This document shows, in pieces, positions 9,968-20,471 of a stretch of 64,000 nucleotides of DNA. Below the pieces are notes generated by a model. It saw nothing but the letters and a program-made list of their open reading frames with translations, had not been told where the DNA came from and ran no database searches. The DNA lies in assembly GCA_963513935.1 (NCBI GenBank), contig OY740768.1:60938004-61002003 (forward strand), written 5' to 3'. The first letter of the stretch is position 1, and every line of letters starts with the position of its first letter. Both the position numbers and the translations under genes were made by a program. This DNA comes from Aphrophora alni (lineage: Eukaryota; Arthropoda; Insecta; Hemiptera; Aphrophoridae).

Positions 9968-11533
9968 TTAACTGCCGTGGAAGTCCATTTGTTTATTCAG
10001 AGATAAGATTATATCGTAGATCGGGTTGGCTGTGAAGTTCAATTTCTCATTGAGAAGTATGTTGGGATGTTTCTTTTGGGTGATGTATATATTATATTCT
10101 TCCAATACGTCGAGACGGTGTCCCTTCCTCTCATTATGAATGATGTCAAGATTGGTATTGATATTAGTGTAATTATGATTGGTGTTTATCAAATGTTCGG
10201 CGAAATTGGAAGTATGTTTGGAGAGATGATTTTTATGTGACGGTAAATGTTCTTTAAACCTTTGTGTAAAGGATCTGCCAGTTTGACCTATATAAATTTT
10301 TTCGCAGTCGTCACACTTGAGTTTGTATACTCCACTATTGTCAAATTTATTGATAATATTTGGCTTTATCTTGGTTTTAAGGATGTTATTCAGGCTATTG
10401 GAGGTTCGGTATGCCAAGTTGAAACCATGTTTACGGAATATGTTGTTTGTCGGACGGTCCAGAATGTGGTTATATTTAATTGGTACGAATTTTCTGTTTT
10501 CTTTTTTTGCTGTAGGTTGGAATATATTATTGCGATCGCTAATTTTCTTTTTATGTTTATATATTAGTTTGTCTATTATCTCTGTTTTGAAACCATTTGC
10601 GTTTGCTATTTGCTTTATTATCGCTATTTCATTTTTTAGGTCATTTTGGCTCATAGGTGTGCTAAGTGCCCTGTATACGAAACTGTTGTACGCGGCCAGC
10701 TTGTGTGATTGTGGGTGATAAGAACTATTGTGAATGGTATGATCAGTTTGGGTTGGTTTTCTATAGATTTTAAATATGTGTTTATTATTATGCTTAGATA
10801 TTGTTAAATCAAGGTAGTTTAGGCTATTGTTGGTTTCCACTTCAGAGGTGAAGCTTAATAATGAGTGTATGTTGTTCAAATAATTGGTAAACAAATCTAT
10901 CTGTCTTCTTGTGCCATCGAATAGACAAATTATATCGTCTACGTAGCGGTGGTAATATATGATGTTTTTTGAGAATTTGTTTGTTAGGTTCATTATGTGA
11001 TTATTTTCTATTTCATTAAGAAAGATTTCCGCCATTATACCTGAAAGAGGTGATCCCATCGCTAAGCCTTTATTCTGTAAGAAAGTTTCATTATTGAAGC
11101 TGAAGTAGTTCTGAGAGAGACATATTGAGAGCAGGTCAACCAATTCTTTTGCCGCTTTTTCGGGAAGTGTGTGATGTTTTAGTTTTTCTTTTAGGATATC
11201 TATTGTTTCTTCTATGGGTATATTAGTGTATAGGTTTGATATGTCATAGGAGATCAATGTGTATCGAGGTAGTACATTTACATTACTAATTTTATTTATC
11301 AGATCTAAGCTGTTTTTTAAACTGTGGCTCTGTTCAAATTTTACTGTCTTTTTGATAGTGCTCTCAAAAAATTTTGATAGTTTGTAAGATGGTGCGTTGG
11401 TGAAATTCACTATGGGTCGAATAGGTATATCCTTTTTGTGCATTTTCGGTAGGGCTCTTAGAATTGGTGCGGATGGTTTGATCATTTTCAAATGTCTTTT
11501 CGTTTTGTCATCAATGATATGACTGCATAACAA
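9968..11533 (-). CDS. Penelope-like reverse transcriptase with GIY-YIG endonuclease
   Basis: The 521-residue frame is uninterrupted. RT motifs in order are SYDISNLYTNIP (95-106, catalytic Asp), GLAMGSPLSG (156-165) and YVDD (197-200). The following NNSLNYLDLTI stretch (235-245) is typical of the class. A C-terminal GIY-YIG domain begins GVYKLKCDDC (401-410, with the CX2C pair of Penelope endonucleases). It continues with YIGQTGR (414-420), a downstream His-rich segment and a glutamate near 478. The protein would nick DNA and prime reverse transcription at the target. Family members usually have about 200-300 more residues before the first RT motifs. Here the first ATG lies inside the inverted arm, so the N-terminus was probably lost at insertion and the start is an artefact of that truncation. 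Confidence 0.92.
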   Translation of the reverse strand: MLCSHIIDDKTKRHLKMIKPSAPILRALPKMHKKDIPIRPIVNFTNAPSYKLSKFFESTIKKTVKFEQSHSLKNSLDLINKISNVNVLPRYTLISYDISNLYTNIPIEETIDILKEKLKHHTLPEKAAKELVDLLSICLSQNYFSFNNETFLQNKGLAMGSPLSGIMAEIFLNEIENNHIMNLTNKFSKNIIYYHRYVDDIICLFDGTRRQIDLFTNYLNNIHSLLSFTSEVETNNSLNYLDLTISKHNNKHIFKIYRKPTQTDHTIHNSSYHPQSHKLAAYNSFVYRALSTPMSQNDLKNEIAIIKQIANANGFKTEIIDKLIYKHKKKISDRNNIFQPTAKKENRKFVPIKYNHILDRPTNNIFRKHGFNLAYRTSNSLNNILKTKIKPNIINKFDNSGVYKLKCDDCEKIYIGQTGRSFTQRFKEHLPSHKNHLSKHTSNFAEHLINTNHNYTNINTNLDIIHNERKGHRLDVLEEYNIYITQKKHPNILLNEKLNFTANPIYDIILSLNKQMDFHGS

Positions 11534-11939
11534 GAATTGCTCTGACTACTAATATAAGGTATTTATCTAGATATATACATTCAGCAATTCAAAAGCGAAA
11601 AATATAAAATCAATTTGGTTTTATAAGAAATAACTTAAAGAAGGATACTTAAACAGTGTTAAAGCTCAAGACATCACTAAAATGTCTGATCTCAGAGTTG
11701 GAATTCCATACAGCATCGTACAATTAGTTAGAGTGAAGGGTGATCTAGTCATAACAATTTTAGAAGGATTGGTTGGAGACCAGTCTTTTTGAAGATTTAC
11801 TTACCGAAGAGATTTGCACTGGGTATAACTGAAAAAAATGGTTACCGATTATAACACATCAACTGAGAGGATGTCATTAATATACGAAATACGCTCAGAA
11901 TTTAAGTTCCGTTTGGTAATAAAACCAAACTAGTACAGA

Positions 11940-12998
11940 TACAAAAAATCTAAAAACCTGAAACTATTTTTCTACATAGCTCCCACCATTGTCATAGAAT
12001 TGACAAGTTGCAAGTTGCAAGTTGCTGTAAACTTGCAGCACAAGTTTTTGAATGTCTTCTTCATAAAACATTGCCTACTGTGTTGTCAACTATATAGTAA
12101 TATGTTCTTTGAGCTCTTGTCATTGTTGTTGAAGTTTTGTTTATTGAAAGAACGATTTTAGGTGCAAATAGAGATGGAAGTTACTAAGGGTGAGATTATA
12201 TGGAGATTTTATAGGGGTTTGATTGTATGGAGGATGGTCAAACTGGTCCCAGCCAAAATCCTGTAAGAGTTGACACGTTCACAGTGTGAGGTCGAACATT
12301 ATCATGAATCAAAACAATACCGTTTGTGAGCATTCCTCGATGCTTATTCTGTATTGGACAAGACAGTTTCCTAACCGCCTTGGAGTAAACGTTTGCATTG
12401 ATTGTATGACCTCACAGTCATAGAATGCTGTGTCTGTCCCAAAACACTGTGGAGATAATTTTTAAAGTTGTCAAGATTTGCTTGGTTTTACACTATTTCA
12501 TCGATTTCCTTTTGATTCAAGAATTTCATAAGCAACTCAAGTCCCATCCACGGTCACTATCTGTCTTTGTCGTAATGTGTTAATTTGTGTTGCTCTCAAA
12601 GAGTTTTTGGCAGCCTACGAGCACAAAGTTTTTGAAAAACCAGTTTTACAAAAAACATTTCATCAAGAAGTGATCTTGAAATTTGCAGTAATTCTATAGA
12701 AAAAGCAGAAATTGTAAATTTACAGTTTTCTTCATTCTTTTGTAGTACTGCAAGGATCAATTCATCACTAACCAAAGATGGACGCCCACTTTGTTCGTCA
12801 TCGTCACTTGATTACGTCCTTCATTGAACTGTCGGACCCATCTCCTTACCACTGAATCACTCATCACATTTTCTCCGTAAACCTGTTAGATCTGTCTATG
12901 AATGTCAACTGGTTTAGTATTCTTCGCTTTCAGGAAACAAATTACAAATCTAATATCACAAGCAGCAGGATCATAAACTTCGCCATTCTAAACAAGCA
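11940..12998 (-). pseudogene. Mariner-family transposase, inactivated
   Basis: On the minus strand, starting at about 12998 with ATGGCGAAGTTTATG, one reads FLKAKNTKPVDIHRQI, then VYGENVMSDSVVRRWVRQFN. This is the N-terminal helix-turn-helix region of mariner transposases. The catalytic-domain remains include PYNLTLSNFHLYLHLKSFF (compare the family's SPDL.PSDFHLF..LK) and NGGSYVEK near the C-terminus at about 11975-11995. Stops and frameshifts are scattered throughout (for example after MILLLVILDL and IHRQI). The usual length is about 345 codons and the remains span that length. Terminal inverted repeats and TA duplications could not be fixed by eye. Confidence 0.8.
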
Positions 12999-13331
12999 CT
13001 ACAAAGTGTAAACAACAAACGGTAATATGGCAGGTTGTTTCACATAATTGTGGATATCTCTACTATCTTGACATCGGCTAGATATATAATATTACACAGT
13101 CTCCATTCACTTTGTTCATGTCAGTCTCTTGACTTTGGCGAGTCTTGTAGCTGTACATATTTGAAGAAGCCTCCATTCTCTATACTCGTGTCGGTGACTC
13201 GGTCTTGCCAGATCTCGTAGCTATATAAATATCACATTTTGTTGGGAGAATTAAAATCTGCAAGTTGTTATCTAATTTAGTGTATTTTATAAGTTGAATA
13301 ACACATGAGGTATGAACAATAAACTGTTTAA

Positions 13332-14036
13332 CACGTTAGCTGCCATATCGGTCTGAGCGGACCGAAACTAGGTGAATGTACATGCAGCGTTTCGGCACGA
13401 TCGGACCGATAAAGTCACTGACGTGATGTTTTGTTTTGTTGCTCACAGTTCGATAGTGCAGCAACCTATCGGTCAATTTTGGTATTCTCTGGATTGGGTA
13501 AAGAGGTGTGTTAGACGTAGTACATTGTATGCTTTAATAACTGTTACCATGGTTACTCAATATAATAATAAAGGTGGTGGATATTTTCACTTTTTTGTCG
13601 GTACGATCGGACCGATTAAAAATTTTACAAAAACATTTTGGTTTAGTAATGAATAATTCACACAGAATACAATTGTAAAATGAAAATATGTATTTATAAA
13701 ATAAGTATTAGACAAATAAAATAGTGAGCATTGCCAACATAAAGAAATGAAATAGCCCGTTTAGATTTTTTTTTTTTTTTTTTTTTTTTTTACACGAAAA
13801 TTGCCTCAGTCCGATCGGACCTAAACATTATACTACGATTAAAATTAAAGCCGAAAAATTGCATTTCGGTCCGTTCGGTCTCGAAACTATATATGCATAA
13901 ATGTAAATAAAATTAGTAAATACTATTGCCTTATGTTATTTTACATAGGTAGATGCAAAAATAATAATGGAAAAATAATTTGGTAACCGTGGCACTCCAG
14001 GGAAAAGTATCGTATTAGGCCTCGGCAGCTAACGTG
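13332..14036. mobile_element. piggyBac-type MITE with TTAA target duplication
   Basis: TTAA occurs at 13328-13331 and 14037-14040, immediately outside perfect 13-bp inverted ends CACGTTAGCTGCC / GGCAGCTAACGTG. The 705-bp body has no transposase ORF. It contains recurrent near-palindromic blocks of the form GATCGGACCGA (about 13350, 13399, 13604, 13810 and 13868), arranged toward both ends. TTAA duplication with short inverted ends is diagnostic of the piggyBac superfamily. The internal blocks are candidate transposase-binding sites (inference). A long T tract lies at about 13766-13791. Confidence 0.85.
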
Positions 14037-14295
14037 TTAATTAGATTTTTCTGAATTTCTATAGAGTTCTATGTAAGCACAGTATAGTCTCCTACACCAA
14101 ATTTCATGTTTCTAACTTAATTTTTAAAGCCACTATCATGGTATGTGCAAACGACAATAGTCAGATGACCTGTTGAAAATAACTTTTTAGTTTCCTGAAG
14201 CTGTGAAATATGAAGATCAGTCCAAAAATGGAGGTAGAAACGTTTTGTGATTCCCAAACTTACTCTATAATTCGTATACAGGGTAAGTAAAACCT

Positions 14296-15826
14296 TGTAA
14301 TATTTTATAAATGAGGCTAAAAAGTTATTTGATAGTGAAGCTATTTTAAAATATAAAAATTATTCTTTCGAACTTGAAGAGTTCCTCTAAGTATTTATTT
14401 ACTACAATTTGAATTTAATGATTATTTTGCTCGACTTAAGGCGCCAGATGTGTTAACATCAATTTAGAAAAAATGAAGTTAATTATGCTATTAATTTTCT
14501 CAGGGGTAAGTCCTTTTTTCAGTGTACTTACAGTGAATTGGTTTCATGAAATGAGAACACTTGTGCTGAAATTTTACATAAAGATTTATTAACACAAAGA
14601 ATGCTTATACACAAAAACATATTATTAAAACATGTTATGAGAATACACATGATTATTATTTTAACTAATTTAGTTTATCTCTTTATGTCTCTGAAGGAGA
14701 TTAAATCAATGAATTTAAATTTTTATTTTAAATGTTGCAACAAATCCCTTTTCATTTGAATTTCCAATTACTTTAAAAATCTCTAAAGGAGATTTATTTT
14801 AAATAATGCATGCTTCTAAATTTGATTTATTTACTTATCTTGAATTATTTTTTATTTAAAAATATTAAATGATTAAACATGTATATATAGTAAAATTTAT
14901 AAAAACATAATAAAACTCCTTAATTTAAAATTAACATGAGGTGTCTATACCACAACACCGGGTTTTTTACAATAAAGTTTGTTCAAAGATAGCAATTCAG
15001 ATGTCCCGTATCTTGCAGTCCATTGTAGTCGTTATTGACAGAAAAGTTCATCTTTCGTATATTCGCACAGCACTCTAAAATATTTTTTACAATAGTTCAT
15101 AACGTTCATAGTTATTAACAGAATGTTCGTCTTAATATGTGATTTTCGCCACGTGGTAAACCGTTCAGTTTAAGACTCGCATATAGAGAACATAGTCTCT
15201 TAAAATAATGTTTTAGTTTTTTATTAACAGTACTAACACGAGTGTTCATTAAATATTTGTATCAACTGTCTAGTCTTTCACTTTATACCAATTGTCACAC
15301 TTTGTCTATACTGAAACTATAAGTCCATTAACCACTTTTGCAGTATCATTGAAAACTCTTTATCACTTTTCTAAACAATTTATACTTTGCTAATCTCTAT
15401 TTGAGACTAAGAATCAAATATATTACAATTTAACAGTACTTCTATTTTTCTATTTTTAGAACGACACAAAAGAAAGATACGTCTGCTCATTCTGGCCACT
15501 GACTCTAGACTGTCCGTTGCTAACCGGAATTATACCCTCTCCAAATCATCTTTTTTGCGCGGTTAACATTAAGCTGTTACATACACTTATTTTTCACATG
15601 AATTAGTAAACACTTCTTATTAACTAAATTATATTAAAATTAGACATGGTAATTTATACTGTTGTCTTGAAAATCCATTTTGTTCTTATAAATGAATTTA
15701 CTAAATAAATTATGATTTGAACAGTCTATTTCCGTATACTAACCCGCGGATTTTAAACCTATTATAAATTTTGATTTCTGACTCTAATTTCTCATATTAT
15801 TAAAACTAATCTTTCACATTATTACA
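14296..15826 (-). repeat. LTR (3' LTR of the minus-strand element)
   Basis: 1531 bp, same length as the partner at 20472-22002 and matching at every stretch compared. TGT...ACA ends. Internally it contains a GGCGCCAG box about 150 bp from its left end that also appears in the diverged relics near 51.4 and 55.4 kb. Confidence 0.93.
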
Positions 15827-18800
15827 AAAACCCCACAAATATTTGTATTACAATACGTGTATTGCAATACAAAAATTTTTTATATATAAATTTCAATTCG
15901 AGACAAAAAAAAAATTTTAATGGATGTTCAAGACATTTCATTTCAGAAGCTAAGGACTTCATAAAAAAAAATAAATACCTCTAGTGTATTCATTTTAGAA
16001 AGATTCTCTTTTCATATAAAAACAAAAAAAATCTACTTACTAAGAATCCTACTTTACTATCTTAATTATTGTTTGAGTCATCGTGACTCATTTATACACA
16101 AAAAAAATACGAATCAACTAGTGCTAAGCCTTATCTCTATTTATACAATAAAACCCATCATCAGTTTCTTTTTCAACAGCAGTTGACTGAAACTTTCCCA
16201 TCAACATTTTTTTGTTGACCGGATCCTGTCACTCAAAAGCTTATCTTCCAGACAGCCGTCTGTATATTTTCCTGCCACCTAGCATTTCCTTTCCCACACT
16301 TCACTTTTCTGCCAAGACGAAATTTCTACATCTTTTATAAAAATCTACATCCATCTTTCACTATCCATCTGAATCATTTTTCAACTTAACACAATTAAAA
16401 TTTTAAAACCTCTCATTATTAATTAACATCATTACCAAATTATTTATTTATTACTCAAAATTACTTCAATTCACCTTAAAACTTTTCAATTATGACTTTA
16501 CATTATTATTTACTTCAACTTAAATTCCTAATTACTCTTTGCTTAGCTGGGATTACATCTTAACTACTGATTTTACCATTACCAAAAAACTCCTCTCTTA
16601 TTCAAAATTCAAAAATTATTACATCATTATGAAAAAATCACTTACAAACTCATCTTATCTATTTCAAAATTACCTCTTTACAATTGTATTATCCTTTTAG
16701 TACTATATCTCAAAATTATTTCCATCTTAAATCTTTCATGTTTTAATAATTAAAGTTGCACTAATCCTCAAAAAACCTCTTTATTATTCATATTTGTGTA
16801 GCCCATGCAGGTTACCTACATCATTTATATAAATAATCTCTTTATCTCAACGTAGCTTCCTTTAAAAATCATAATAATCGTCGTTTATTCGCAGAATTCC
16901 TCAAATCTCCCTTTATTTCATTAAAATCGTCGCATATTTCCTTTATATCCTCGTAGTACTCAAAAAACCTCTTAAAAACTAAAATTAACCATCAATGCAA
17001 CTTAACTACTCTTTTTATAAAAGTTTCTTAACAGAACAACTTCATTTCAAATACTACTTTACTCAATACTTCTGTAAAGCCATCATCTTCTTATAAAAAA
17101 CTCAAAAATTCTCTCATTTAAATTACTTCATTAAAATCTCCTTAGTCATCAACCACTTAAATACAAAAACTTCAAAAAAAAAATAATAAAATTTACATTG
17201 CTTTCCCAGCTAACACCTTATTTCATCAAAATCTTTAGACACCTTTATCAAATAACTTCTCACCATCATCTATTGTTTCAAATTCAAACATTATTTATCA
17301 AAAAATCGTTAATTATTTATTTTATTTATAAATTTCATCAAAATCTCTCTTATCATTATTAATTTACTACTCCTTCCTTTAAAAAACAAGAACTTAACCT
17401 CCTTTATTCATTATTTAACATCAAAAAACTTAAAAAACTTAATTATTATCTGTCTTGGCAAAACTCACATAAATTCTCAAACTTTAATCAATTATTTTTA
17501 ATTTTCCACACCATAAATCACTTAAGACTAACAACTTTTATCTCATATTATTAAATAATTCTTGATGTTTACAACATCAAACATACAAATTATCATTTTA
17601 CAACTTAATATCTAATTACATATTCTAATTTATCAACATTTTTTACAATTTCACCAAATTTTTATCTATTTCATAAAAACTCTCCTCCCTGTCACGTCCG
17701 GTTTAATCTCGTATATACAGATCGATCACTTCTATATATATATCCTACAATTTATTTGCCTTCAACATCTGTCTAAAATTTATTACATGAAGTTTTTTCA
17801 TGTAATAATGTCACACTTATTTATGCATTTTTCTTCCCTACTTTCCCCCACCACAGTCCTTCTGACCGCCTACTTTATACCATGCATACTTCTAATTGCA
17901 CTTTGGACTCTTACACAAAGTAACATGTTGTGACGTTGAAATGTGCAATGGTTGAATGCAATATCCCTACTTGATTCAAGATAAAGCCCAGAACACATCC
18001 CTATTTCACAACACGCCCTCTATGCAGTCCCGAAATTGCCTCATTTTTACAAATAAAACAATTCCTTTTTTACTACATAAACTCCTGCCTCCTCCCAAAT
18101 GTTCATGTTTTTCTTAAATGCATTTACGCGAAAAAAATTTAAAATTCATAAAAAATTTCATTCAAATCGCATCATCCGAAGTTGAAATAATGTTTCATTT
18201 TACCAATCTTATCCCTAGCATCGTCGATTTATTGCTTATGTAATCCTTTCTAGATGTTATTATTCAAATTCAAAAAGAAAATTTTATTTTTAAAATTTAT
18301 TCTAAGTTCTTTACTTAGAAATTTTACATTTAATTCTATAAAAGTTATTCAAGTAATCAACTTTTATTTTTATTTACTTTATTTAAAACCAATTATCCTT
18401 TATTTAAGTAATTTTTATTTGAAAACGCAAGTTAATTTAGAATTATAAACCAAAAGTTTTTTATTTTCGAGAACAGTATTTTCGTAACACCCTGTATTAG
18501 TCTCTATGCTATACGCAATAGAATCTTAGGCTTGATTTAGGCATAAACAATTTCCCCTTTGTATATGGTGATGCAATTCTTTATCTGTTTACTGATAAGG
18601 AATCGACTATGAAATCCTTTTAGCTCCAATACGGTCTGCAGATGAATCTCAACTCTCTCATCATTTTATTGAATATTTAATATTGAATCTACCTACTTAA
18701 TATTGCATATTATTTCTTCAACACCACACTGAATCTTTGCTTCTAATTAATCTGTTTTATCTTAACACGTAAAATCAATATTTATCTTGGAGTAAACAAC

Positions 18801-19091
18801 ACTCGGTTATTTACTGATATAAACCTAGCGTCTTGACTTTACAAATACCTAAACGTTTTCTAAAACTAAACTCTTAATATTTTAACTTGGTTTATTATTT
18901 TCTAGTTCACATATCATTGTTATTTCAAATTATAAACTATACATTATTCAAATTTAAAACTACTTATTAACAGAATCTTAACTACTTTTTATTAATTATT
19001 TTTCACAATCTAGTCCGTTTGTTTATAAAAATGTCTTTACATTTATATCAGTCGTTCCAAATTTCAATTTATTACAACAATTATGAATTAT
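15827..19091 (-). other. Coding-empty, G-depleted interior of the LTR element
   Basis: No ORF of note on either strand. The plus strand is strikingly poor in G (for example 16381-16440 has 12 C and no G), so the element's sense RNA is poor in C. The position where pol should be is thus occupied by about 3.2 kb of AT-rich, strand-asymmetric DNA. It contains the long-terminal-repeat-proximal stretch GTGGGG (minus strand, about 15831-15836) that may be part of a weak polypurine tract. Confidence 0.8.
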
Positions 19092-20312
19092 CTATTTTTT
19101 GCGATGATTTCCCGATTGGTGAAAGATTTTAAAGTACATGATTGAATTTTTTAACACACTTTCAATGTTAAATACTTCTTTCAAAATATAGACCTGTTCT
19201 AAACTAGATCCTACAAATGAACTCATCTCAACCATATGTTCCCTTTTGTTGACAACCCGCTTTTGTGTTAACCTTTTCTCTTTCTCTTTCTCAGACATAC
19301 CATCACCCCTCCTTCTCTCAAATATCTCAGTATTTAACAACCTACATTTGCCAACTGTCAGTTTAGGTATTCTCACCCCACCATTTCTGTATATTACCGC
19401 AAAGCCTTCTTTTACTATCTCTACATTTTCATTTTCAAAATTATATTTAAAGTTACTTTTTTCACAAAAACTTTTAATTTCTTGTTCTTGCATTCTAAAA
19501 ACATTTCTAAATTCTAACATCGTGTATTTTTCAAAATCTACAGTCTTATGGTACACTCGTTTTTTAAGATAAACAGCTGATTCCTTTATTATTAGATTAT
19601 TTACTTTTACTTTGTTTTTTGAATTACCCATATCCCATTTAACCCCACAAGACTTATTCACTTCAACATTATTTGTTGTTTCTAGATTTACCTTGTTACA
19701 TGTTAACCCATTATTTATCTTTTTAGCAATTTCTTGAACACAGTCATTCACACAATTATCCTCTATTATTATCAAATCATTTGACATGTTATTTATTTCA
19801 TTAAAACTGTTAATTTCTACTTCAGCTACTACTTGATCTAAATTATTATCTATGTTACCAATATCTTCTACCAAAACACCTTCTACACTATTAATCTGTT
19901 CAAATTCTACTTTTTTCTCACAATAGCTCACTTCAATTTCTACTTTATTATTAGTTTCCATTACACTAATTTCCATTTTAAGATTCTGTTCTAATTTTAC
20001 ATAATCTGGTTTTAATTCTAGTTTGATCTGATCTAACTTCTTATCCAAATTATCTAGCTTAACATTGTTCTGTTCAAATTTGGCGTTAAATTCTTCAAAC
20101 TTATTGTTCAAATCTTGTTTTGTTTCTAATCTATCTTTATCAAATTTATTATTCATATTTTCAAATTTCTTGTCACTATCTAGCTTTAATTCTAATTTAT
20201 CTTGTTTCATACTACTCATTAAAGTCTCAAACATTTTCTTAATTTCTTTATTCTGATCATTATTTTCCACACTCTTATCTACCCTAACCTGTTCACTATT
20301 ATTAACATTCAT
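19092..20312 (-). CDS. Gag-position protein with long coiled coil, family not recognised
   Basis: 406 residues, the only ORF of the LTR element, starting about 140 nt inside the primer-binding site, where Gag normally begins. Residues 1-25 are polar. Residues about 24-115 are a strongly charged K/E/D/N/L-rich coiled coil with repeated KF/KL-DNL-type heptads (DKKFENMNNKF, NNKFEEFNAKFEQ, KLDNLDKKLDQ). The middle is acidic and Asn-rich. The C-terminal third is basic, with RRGDGMSEKEKEKRLTQKR (about residues 333-352). No CCHC knuckle, protease or RT motif is seen. By position it may be a Gag-like structural protein able to multimerise. Sense codons avoid C, like the rest of the element. A function cannot be assigned from sequence alone. 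Confidence 0.65.
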   Translation of the reverse strand: MNVNNSEQVRVDKSVENNDQNKEIKKMFETLMSSMKQDKLELKLDSDKKFENMNNKFDKDRLETKQDLNNKFEEFNAKFEQNNVKLDNLDKKLDQIKLELKPDYVKLEQNLKMEISVMETNNKVEIEVSYCEKKVEFEQINSVEGVLVEDIGNIDNNLDQVVAEVEINSFNEINNMSNDLIIIEDNCVNDCVQEIAKKINNGLTCNKVNLETTNNVEVNKSCGVKWDMGNSKNKVKVNNLIIKESAVYLKKRVYHKTVDFEKYTMLEFRNVFRMQEQEIKSFCEKSNFKYNFENENVEIVKEGFAVIYRNGGVRIPKLTVGKCRLLNTEIFERRRGDGMSEKEKEKRLTQKRVVNKREHMVEMSSFVGSSLEQVYILKEVFNIESVLKNSIMYFKIFHQSGNHRKK

Positions 20313-20450
20313 TGTTTCAGAATCTATTTTATTCTTATTATATTTAACACAAAAAATTTTAAAAAAGAATCTTTCTTATATTATTTAGAGAGTCCTTACC
20401 TTGTTTAAGTATTTTCATTTCACCAAAATCACTGTATTTTCGACTTAAAA

Positions 20451-20469
20451 CGCCCCACGTTGGGCGCCA
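20451..20469 (-). other. tRNA primer-binding site
   Basis: On the minus strand TGGCGCCCAACGTGGGGCG begins 2 nt after the LTR end ACA. TGGCGCC is the classic primer-site opening of many retroelements (complementary to a tRNA 3' end, commonly lysine-type). It fixes the element's orientation as minus. Confidence 0.85.
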
Positions 20470-20471
20470 AT

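Larger units (their letters stand above)
9691..11633 (-). mobile_element. Penelope-like retroelement (RT plus GIY-YIG), 5'-truncated
   Basis: An 11-bp target duplication CTTAAAGAAGG lies at 9680-9690 and 11634-11644. Inside it, a perfect inverted repeat occupies about 9691-9737 and 11531-11577. The right arm is followed by a 55-nt tail ending at 11633. The body carries one long minus-strand ORF and, between the left arm and the ORF's 3' end, a hammerhead ribozyme motif. Families of this class (PLEs) use a GIY-YIG endonuclease and reverse transcriptase and characteristically leave truncated copies with inverted or tandem partial ends. The perfect 47-48 bp arms and uninterrupted frame suggest a young insertion. 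The N-terminus of the protein is missing, so this copy is probably not autonomous. Confidence 0.9.

Noticed and set aside
10247..10718. Plus-strand ORFs of 106 and 133 codons
   Set aside because: Antisense shadows of the PLE reverse transcriptase ORF.
13035..13220. 61-codon ORF with a roughly 65-70 bp repeated CTCCATTC..GTCTTG phrase
   Set aside because: A short diverged tandem duplication between the mariner relic and MITE; no protein similarity recognised.
19246..19572. Plus-strand 108-codon ORF opposite the gag-position ORF
   Set aside because: Antisense shadow; no family resemblance.
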